A DNA stretch of 64,000 bases from Termitomyces sp. T153. Lineage: Eukaryota > Basidiomycota > Agaricomycetes > Agaricales > Lyophyllaceae. The stretch covers positions 1 through 64,000 of the forward strand of contig JACKQL020000170.1 of the NCBI GenBank assembly GCA_018296165.2, in the 5' to 3' direction. This document shows positions 57,031 to 64,000 of this stretch, piece by piece (within the stretch, counting starts at the first letter, position 1; every line of letters begins with the position of its first letter). A program made the position numbers and the translations under genes. The notes under the pieces were generated by a model that did no database searches, was not told the origin of the DNA, and saw nothing but the letters and a program-made list of their open reading frames with translations.

Positions 57031-57047
57031 AGAATTGGCATGGGAAG

Positions 57048-58230
57048 GTGCTCATCAATGCTATCATTACAGATGCCCTCTTTTTACCAGAGCTAGCAAA
57101 TAATCTTCTGTCAATCACTACACTGTCAGTCCATCATGGTGTTGACATGAGATTCAGTGGCCAAAAGGTTTCCTTCAATGCAAATGGGAAGCTGATATTC
57201 ACTGCAACTATTGATAGGTCAGTCACCTCCTACCTCAATGGTACAACTCTCATCTCCTTGCCAGCACTGTTAGCAAACCTGACTCATGCTGGAGCAACAT
57301 CATCTTGTCAGATCAATAGATTGCTCCTACATTGCAGACTATATCATTTGGGTGCAAATCACCTAGAGCAGCTCATTAGGGAGAACCTCACTGAGGTCCT
57401 CAAAATCTTGTCAAAATCGCCACTTATGCATATCTGCAAATCATGTCTGGAGGGGAAACAGCATTTTGCTCACTTTCCCCACACTGCTGACTGAGCTGAC
57501 AAGGTCCTGGGGAGAATATTCAGTGACATCCATGGTCTAATGCAGGTTGAAGGACACCAGTTCAATCATAGATGGTGGATTATATTTGTCAATGACAGTA
57601 CATGCTGGATGGAGGTGAGCAACATGTGTAGAAAGAGAGATGCCTTCACAGCTTTCAAGGAGTTCAAAGGCATGTGTAGAACTGCAAACCAGAAAAAGGA
57701 TCAAATGTGTACATCATGATAAAGGGGGCAAATACATGTCTAAAGCAATGCTTGACTACTGCAAAACTGAGGTGATATGCTTGGCATTTACAAACAGAGC
57801 AAAACCTCAGCAAAATGACATGGCCAAGCAATTAAACAGGATATTGAGGAAGCTCTAACATCCATGTTAGCAGAAGCAAACCTTCCTGAAAGCTTCTGGA
57901 CATATGCTCTTAGCACCTACCAACACTTTCACAATTGCTGCCCAACTTCTGCATTATCATGCAATATAACTCCTTTTGAAGCTTACAAAGGGAGAAAACC
58001 ACAGATTGGCCACCTTTGCATCTTTGGCTGTGCCACTTACACACTGATAGGGTGAGACAAGCAATGAGGGCTACAAGGACATACTCTTTCTGGAATCTTC
58101 ATAGGCTATCCAGACAATCAGGTCAGCTGGAAGATATATGTTCCAAAAACAAAAAGGGTGGTCATGTCTAGAGATGTCATCTTTGACAAGTTGACTTTCC
58201 CTGGTCTTTCCTCCTCAAGGATGCCACCTC
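57048..58230 (+). pseudogene. Pre-integrase and integrase region of the copia element
   Basis: The pre-integrase domain shows LHCRLYHLGANHLEQLI and MHICKSCLEGKQHF (57048-57494). The core includes FSDIHGLMQVEG (57520, first catalytic Asp) and EANLPESFWTYALSTYQHFHN (57868). A C-terminal part has TPFEAYKGRKPQIGHLCIFG and VVMSRDVIFD. Stops break the middle. Confidence 0.8.
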
Positions 58231-58879
58231 CACTCCCTTCTACTGTGTTCAAGCACCTTGACAAGATTGAACCATACAATCCAGACAACATTTCTATCAT
58301 CACACTTCCCTCTGTATCCCCACCAAGCTCAAATACTGACCCCATCTTTGATGACAGACTCCTGACTCCTCTTCCTAGTGATGATGAGGAGACTGAATCA
58401 GTGGGGGACCTTCAGGAACATGTGGGAGCTGTCCCAGTACCATCCACTGTCCAAGCACCACATCAACCTTGACCTTTACCACTTTGTGAGCCTAGCCAGC
58501 ATGTTTGCAGACCCATGCATAATGCTAATGCTGAATACTACAATGCCATACATTGTAAAACTAATTATGAATTGCCCTTAATCTGTGAACTGCCTCCACT
58601 GCCTCCACCCTCACCCTACTTTGAGCACCCCCCTGAGCAACTCCTGTGGGACATCAATGTTGGTGACATTGAAAACCACATGAGCAGGAGGTGAACCTCC
58701 ACTCAATATTGAGTCTGACAAAGCCTTGCTTCTAGTTGGATGTGCTTACATTGAACATGGCATTGATTTCAATGGGATTGGAGTGGTATGCACCAACTTT
58801 GCAAGCACATACATAGTTGGTAGACACAATACAAATCCTTGATCCTATGATGAGGCTATGGCAAGTGATAACACAGAAG

Positions 58880-60420
58880 AATGGCACAAAGCAATGTGTG
58901 AAGAAATGCATTCTCTATGCAACAATAGCACTTAGCAAGTTGCTTATTTACCCCTTGGACAATGTGTTATTGGCTCACAGTGGGTATTCAAGGTGAAGCA
59001 CTTACCTGATGGTGCCATAGAGTGTTTTAAAGCATGTGTTGTTGCTCAAGGTTACAGTCAGTGACTGGGTGTTGATTTTGATGAGACCTTTGCCCTGACA
59101 GCATGCTGGGCTGCAGTCCATACCATACTTGCACTTGCAGCTATGGAGGACATGCACTTAGAATTGGTAGAGATCTTGTCTGTGTTCTTACATGGGATAG
59201 CTGATGCTGAACTTTATATGAAGTTTCCAGAAGGCTTTCCTGAAGAAGTTTCCCCTGATATTCAATGCAGACCTGGCAATGGTGATCCATGTGCAAAGCT
59301 CAAAAAAAAAATATCAATGGTCTCAAGCAGGGCACTAATCTCTGGAACAAATGTATGCACAAGGTTCTATTAAAGCTTGGTTTTGTACAAATCAAATCTG
59401 ACCCATGTGTGTATGTCTATCTTTGGGATGGCATACAGATCATCATCCCCATTCATGTCAATGACATGACTCTGGCTTCAACTATTGAAAGCCATATCTC
59501 AGCTATGCAAATACTTTACACTCCATCATCTCAGGCCTACTACTGGCCTTCAAGTGTGGTCATCACCTGAAATTGCCCTCAGCACAAACTCTGGATTGAC
59601 CAGGGAGCATATGCTGTTGAAGTCCTCTCTCATTTCAATATGATCAACAGCAAAGCTGTCACAATGCCCCTCAAGCCTGGTGTCCATCTCTCCAAAGCCA
59701 ACTCCCTCAAAACTCCCCAGGAAGTTGAGGAAATGTGGTCAATACCCTACATACAGGCCACCAGCACCCTACTTTACCTTGTAATGTGCATGTGCTCCAA
59801 CATTGTGCATGCAGTAAGTGTCCTGTGTTGTTTCAACATGTGCCTTTGGCCCAACCATTGGAAGGCCATGGAACACCTCATGTGGTATATTTTTGGCACC
59901 TTAGACTACAGGATCAAATACTCAGCTGCTGCCACTTCTTCCCTCTCCTCCCCATTCTAGGCCTTTATGGATACCAACCATGGGGGTAACCCCAATAATG
60001 GTCACTCCACCACTGGCTCTGTCCTCATGGTTGCTGGTGGCACCATCTCCTGGATGTTGAAGCTACAATCAATAGTAGCTTTATCCACCACTGAGGCAGA
60101 GTTTGTTGCTGCCAGCCAAACAGGGCAGGAGGTCTGCTGGCTGCAAAATTTTCTTGCCAACATTGGTGCACCACAATTGTTGCCCCTCATACTAAACATT
60201 GATAATCAGTCTGCAATATCCATCTCCAAACAACCCAAACACATGGGCTGCCTCAAACAATTGGATTGACACTGGTTCTGGTTATGACAAGCTATCAGTG
60301 ACAGCAAAATTAAATCCCTTTACATTGCGTCTGAGGACATGGTTGCAGATCTCCTCATCAAAACCCTGACCCACAACATCATTGACAGACTCTGGAGGGA
60401 GATATGGATAGTCAAAGAGT
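58880..60420 (+). pseudogene. Reverse transcriptase and RNase H of the copia element
   Basis: RT motifs: QWVFKVKHLPDG, VDFDETFAL, LVEILSVFLHG, MKFPEGFPEE, INGLKQGTNLWN. The YVDD box reads HVNDM (near 59457), so the first catalytic Asp is Asn. RNase H has GHSTTGSVLMVAGGTISW and ALSTTEAEFVAAS (59967-60269), with DNQSAI nearby. The end reads VADLLIKTLT and IDRL. Confidence 0.85.
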
Positions 60421-60492
60421 ACTCCAGAGACAAACTTTGATGACATTGTGAACACTCCATCAGGTGAGAGTGTTGCAATTGCATATGCAAAT

Positions 60493-60755
60493 TGTTGCCT
60501 GAGTTGCCACACTCACTGTTTTAGAAGTTTGTCTGATTTATGTGGCAGAACAGTACAATTTTTGTCTCCTGGATTCCATGGCATTTATTCTAATTCCACA
60601 GACATCCAGGTATGTATTGTACTACTCTACATACATCCTAATATTATCTATTCTGATTCCATGGACATCCAGACATTCAGTTGCTGCAACCCATATTGAG
60701 TCTTCTGAACTCCCTTTGGTCTGTTCTGTCACACCCTGTGCACAAGCTTGCTGCA
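60493..60755 (+). repeat. 3' LTR of the copia element
   Basis: 263 bp, TGTTGCC to TTGCTGCA. Differs from the 5' LTR mostly by C-to-T or G-to-A changes at former CpG, for example TTCCACGGAC to TTCCACAGAC and TTCCATGGAC. Confidence 0.88.
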
Positions 60756-62275
60756 GCATTGAGTCTAGGCAATGGTAAGTCTTGAGTAAATCTTCCCAAC
60801 TGGACCAAAAGACTATATGAATCACCTGTCAGTGGCAAATGTATTTGGTGTTGGAATGGTCTTTTGGTTGTATATAGATTTACCAGATTTTTCCTTTGAA
60901 AGCCAAGATGCAGGCCACACCTACAAGCTATATATTGTTAGGAAATGTATTGTGGAACTTCAATGTGCTGAAGATGAAGTACCAGTTAATTGTGACCACA
61001 GATTGTTATTTGGGCCAGTTTTATCCACACCCTCAACCATGCTGGAAGTTTGAAGTCCACACCATTTGAGAGATAACAATCATGGTCTTCATCAATGTTT
61101 CCATCATCATGGATCATCCAAGTTGGAGATACAAAGTGGTCAGAGATACAAAGTGACTGCATTAAAGAGATTTTGCAGCTGGACTGAAGCAAACTCATGA
61201 GGGAGAAGCTCAAAGTTCATTAAGTATAACCATCAAAATAAGTCATCACTAATCATCTCATCAACAATGGGCCATTGTAATGTATTCACAAATGGTGAGG
61301 ACTCCAATTTGTGGAAGGCTCCACTAGGGGTGGTTCCTGGTAGCATACTCAACCAACAGTGGGACTTGAATTATGTTTGAACTGTAAGCACTTTCAAACT
61401 GTACTGAACTGTACCACAAGAATTGAGCAGCCCTATTGATCATTGTGCACCCATGATCTTGACATCCACATACCTCATGTCAGATTGCACCAGATTTTGT
61501 ATTTTCTTTTGTTAGTGAAGCTGTGTTGACTCTTCTCATTCTACCTTTTGGTGCAGGATTGATCCATTCTCATAATAAGACATAGCATATGATAGTAAGT
61601 TGAATGATGAAGAACCTTTAGATTCAATCTGCTTTTAGGTACACTGCAATGGTTGAACTGTTTGATTAGCATATTGACAAGTCTATACTTTCTACAGGGT
61701 CTGTTTCTCCTTGCATTTGGTAACCTGTTAATGGACTGTCTGGAACCATACTTTACCATCATCTGATATGTATCTACTTGTGAAGTGACTATCTCTGTAA
61801 CAAATGACACTTTTAATTTTGTACTTGTATGATCTAGCTTTATCCACCACATGGATATCAATTACATCATTTATCTGCACAGATACAGACAAAATGTCAA
61901 AATATAATATATGCAGCACATGCATGAATTGAAACACCCTGACCAGTTCACAACCACATTCCCAGCATTGTGATGCAGTATGCAGCCAGAACCTTTCCAT
62001 ATGATCCTTAATCAATCAATGCTCCAATGTTAGTACAACCATGCAGGACTTTGATTGTGCTTGCTGATGGCACCCTCTGTGCCATCCTGGGACATGCCAT
62101 GAACAAATCCAATATTACTTCTCTGTTCATAGATAGTTCACTGACTAACACATGTATGGACATATATTTTCCAAAAGGAAACACAGAATGGTTTTGGAGT
62201 GCAGAGTAGTTCTCAGCCATTCTCTGAATTCCTCGAGTGCTTTGTGATCTCCAGGACTGGTTTTCAGGAACTTGT
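60756..62275. other. CpG-free repeat debris, nothing recognised
   Basis: Short open frames on both strands gave no recognised protein. Composition is that of decayed repeats. The young gypsy LTR inserted at its right end. Confidence 0.4.
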
Positions 62276-62914
62276 TGTCACGACCCGCTCCCTAGATCCC
62301 TAGACACGGCCCCCAACCCCTCCCGATAACTCCCCGGAACCCCGCCCACACTTTCGACGCCCACACTGGGCAACTCCGACGCTTCTCCGGCAAACCCCGA
62401 CGGCAACTCCCTATCCGTAGCCATCAACACCCCCTTGAAACCTTCCCCCACCGTTCCTGGACACGTCATACGTCCCCGACCCCCTACCCTAGTTCACCCC
62501 ACCCATCCCGGAGTGCCACGACGCCCCGGAGCGGCCGCGCCCCCAACTGATCCCATCAGAATACCGCCGCGGCCCAAACTTGGGTTGTACCCGACACCCG
62601 TCGACTCAGCACAGCCCCGTCGACCCCCGCCATCACATCCGCCGCCCTTGGAGGCACCCAGTAGTTGGTATATAAGTCATAGAATGACTCCTCGGACCCT
62701 AGTCTTGATATTACATTTTACCGGTTTCCTATGTTTCGTCTCTCGTCTCGTTTGTATTTCTGTTCCTAGGTTTCGAATCTATCTTTTCTCAGTCTCGTCT
62801 CGTCTCCGTCTCGTCTCGACTGTACATATTTCCTTTGTTCCCCTGAAGTTCCCTTGCTCCCTACATCAGTACGAACTCCGCGCACGCGCCACGACCTGAA
62901 CATTCCTAACGACA
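62276..62914 (+). repeat. 5' LTR of a young gypsy element (family B)
   Basis: Starts TGTCACGACCCG, a common gypsy LTR start in mushroom-forming fungi. A TATATAAG box lies at about 62669-62676, followed by pyrimidine-rich repeats of GTCTCGTCTC. It is rich in CpG, in sharp contrast to the CpG-free DNA left of 62276. The end at 62914 (CTAACGACA) is a best guess, and no primer-binding site was confirmed. Confidence 0.65.
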
Positions 62915-63296
62915 ACCCCGGGTCTCACTACCCGCTCACCCCGGAACCCATCAAGCCCCGGTAACCCCCTATCCAACCGACCCCGCCCCCCCCGACAGCC
63001 GAGAAGCCTCCGCCTACCCCGCAATCCCCTCGTGCGTCCGCTAACGAGCTCCGACACCCACCCCGGGTCAACGACCAGTACCTCCGGTCTTAGACCCCTC
63101 TGAATCACTCCGGACCTACTCGGGCCGCTATCCATAGGGGCCCCTCGCAAGCCTTCCCCACCTCCGCTCCAACCCCGGGCGCCTGGTTATAAACGCAGGA
63201 CATCGCGTCCGCCTAGTAAGGACTCGCCAGTGTACTGAGCCACCATCGTCAGCGGAACCTGACATAATATCAAGACTCCCCCTTACCCCGTTCTCG

Positions 63297-64000
63297 ATGT
63301 CTGCGTTCAACCCCGCGTACAACCCAGTCGGTTACCCAACCGACACCTACGGCCGGCCCATATTGGAAAATTCCTACGCCCCATTCTACCCGGGCCCCTT
63401 CACGGACCAATACGTGCCCCGTCACTGGACCCCTGACCCCAACCAGGTGTTCTACGCCCCCTCCATCAGCCAGGGAATACCTCCGGGCTGGCGCCGCCCT
63501 CCCGCATTCCACGCCGATGGCAACAACCCCCGTATCAACCCCGGAGGATACTCCGCAGCACCCCCCAACCCCGCCTACCTTCCCCCCGCCCATTACTATG
63601 CGTATCCAATCCCCGCTGCAGCCCCAGCCCCTCCGGAAGCTACGGATAACTATTCCCCACCCCGCCCACCATTCACCGTTCAAACCCCTCCTTCCCCCAG
63701 GCAGCAGAGGATCGAAGCCTACGCCCAGCAACGCGACGAAGTTCTCCGCTTCCTCCGCCTGTCCCCTGCGGAATTCGCAAGGCGTACCCACACCTTCCTT
63801 ACCAGCCTAGGCTACCCCGACACCTCCGCAACCCCGGAGGTCTGGGCGGACCGACTCCTCGACTTCCACGAACGCTACCTGCAAGGGAACCTCCCGGAGA
63901 ATACGCAAGGCACCCTGGGCCTCGACGAGAACTTACGGAACGAGCTCCACGCCTTGGTCGAAGAAATCCACACTAGCCCGAACCCCCGCCCCTTCGAAGA
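63297..64000 (+). CDS. Gag N-terminus of a young gypsy element, open to window edge
   Basis: The frame is open for 234 codons from ATG at 63297 (MSAFNPAYNPVGYPTDTYGR) to the last base, with no stop. It is Pro/Tyr/Ala-rich up to about residue 120. A charged helical part follows (RQQRIEAYAQQRDEVLRFLR, then LSPAEFARRTHTFL), ending EEIHTSPNPRPFE. The same order of motifs occurs, broken, in gag of element 1 (6700-6240). Intact frame and high CpG point to a recent insertion. The protein would form the particle shell of the retrotransposon. Confidence 0.8.
   Translation, partial: MSAFNPAYNPVGYPTDTYGRPILENSYAPFYPGPFTDQYVPRHWTPDPNQVFYAPSISQGIPPGWRRPPAFHADGNNPRINPGGYSAAPPNPAYLPPAHYYAYPIPAAAPAPPEATDNYSPPRPPFTVQTPPSPRQQRIEAYAQQRDEVLRFLRLSPAEFARRTHTFLTSLGYPDTSATPEVWADRLLDFHERYLQGNLPENTQGTLGLDENLRNELHALVEEIHTSPNPRPFE

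Larger units (their letters stand above)
55495..60755 (+). mobile_element. Degenerate Ty1/copia retrotransposon
   Basis: Two equal LTRs of 263 bp (55495-55757 and 60493-60755) enclose gag, protease, integrase, RT and RNase H in copia order, integrase before RT. LTRs start TGTTGCC and end TTGCTGCA. CpG is nearly absent and stops are frequent. No clear target-site duplication was found. Confidence 0.9.

Noticed and set aside
55485..60765. Target-site duplication for the copia element
   Set aside because: The 5 bp before 55495 (GTGAT) and after 60755 (GCATT) do not match.
62278..63791. Long Gly/Arg/Val-rich minus-strand frames in the GC-rich right edge
   Set aside because: They are shadows of the plus-strand LTR and g​ag, caused by high GC content.
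1..64000. tRNA or rRNA genes
   Set aside because: No GGTTCRAAYCC-type T-arm with a matching acceptor stem and no ribosomal signature was noticed; a tRNAscan-type search would settle this.

Overview
The window looks like nuclear DNA of a basidiomycete fungus, most likely an Agaricomycete. The evidence is dense 45-60 nt GT-AG introns, GH79, AA9-CBM1 and acid-sphingomyelinase genes of fungal type, and Ty3/gypsy, Ty1/copia and LINE elements of the kind found in mushroom-forming fungi. No tRNA, rRNA or CRISPR array was seen. Species was not determined.

The window is a mosaic of two DNA types. Gene islands (about 11.1-33.2 kb and 47.2-55.3 kb) and the right edge (62.28-64.0 kb) have normal CpG content. 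The repeat islands (1-7.7, 33.3-47.1 and 55.5-62.3 kb) are almost without CpG and rich in TpG/CpA, with many stops in recognisable transposon proteins. This fits C-to-T decay of methylated CpG.

Layout. 1-0.42 kb: start of a minus-strand gypsy element (family A). 0.42-7.02 kb: degenerate minus-strand gypsy element (family B, element 1) with two tandem protease-like domains. 7.03-7.69 kb: gag fragment of a third gypsy. 8.2-8.9 kb: transposon-associated pseudogene. 10.43 kb: MITE copy 1. 12.7-14.0 kb: unrecognised 409-aa protein. 15.7-16.4 kb: secreted GPI-type protein with a collagen-like run. 17.5-24.3 kb: two tandem dynamin-like GTPases with matching ten-exon structures and a shared promoter block. 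24.7-27.0 kb: GH79 glycosidase, whose last exon has a relic copy between the dynamins. 29.3-32.5 kb: acid sphingomyelinase-like phosphodiesterase with 22 exons, including 7- and 10-nt micro-exons. 33.0-39.5 kb: 5'-truncated LINE interrupted by three LTR insertions, each with a perfect 5-bp target-site duplication, and by a 1.2-kb foreign block. 39.5-45.3 kb: degenerate gypsy element 2 (family A). 47.7-49.3 kb: F-box protein. 49.5 kb: minisatellite. 49.9-50.3 kb: small hypothetical gene. 50.9-53.0 kb: type II membrane glycosyltransferase-like protein. 53.8-54.9 kb: AA9-CBM1 polysaccharide monooxygenase pseudogene. 55.29 kb: MITE copy 2, directly next to the LTR of a degenerate copia element (55.5-60.8 kb). 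62.28-64 kb: CpG-rich LTR and open gag of a young gypsy related to element 1, running off the window.

The host genes do not form an obvious pathway cluster. Several encode secreted or membrane proteins (GPI-type protein, GH79, sphingomyelinase, glycosyltransferase-like protein, former AA9). The dynamin pair is the product of a local duplication that also carried the end of the neighbouring GH79 gene. Exon joins given here were worked out by reading frame and splice-site logic, without transcript data.
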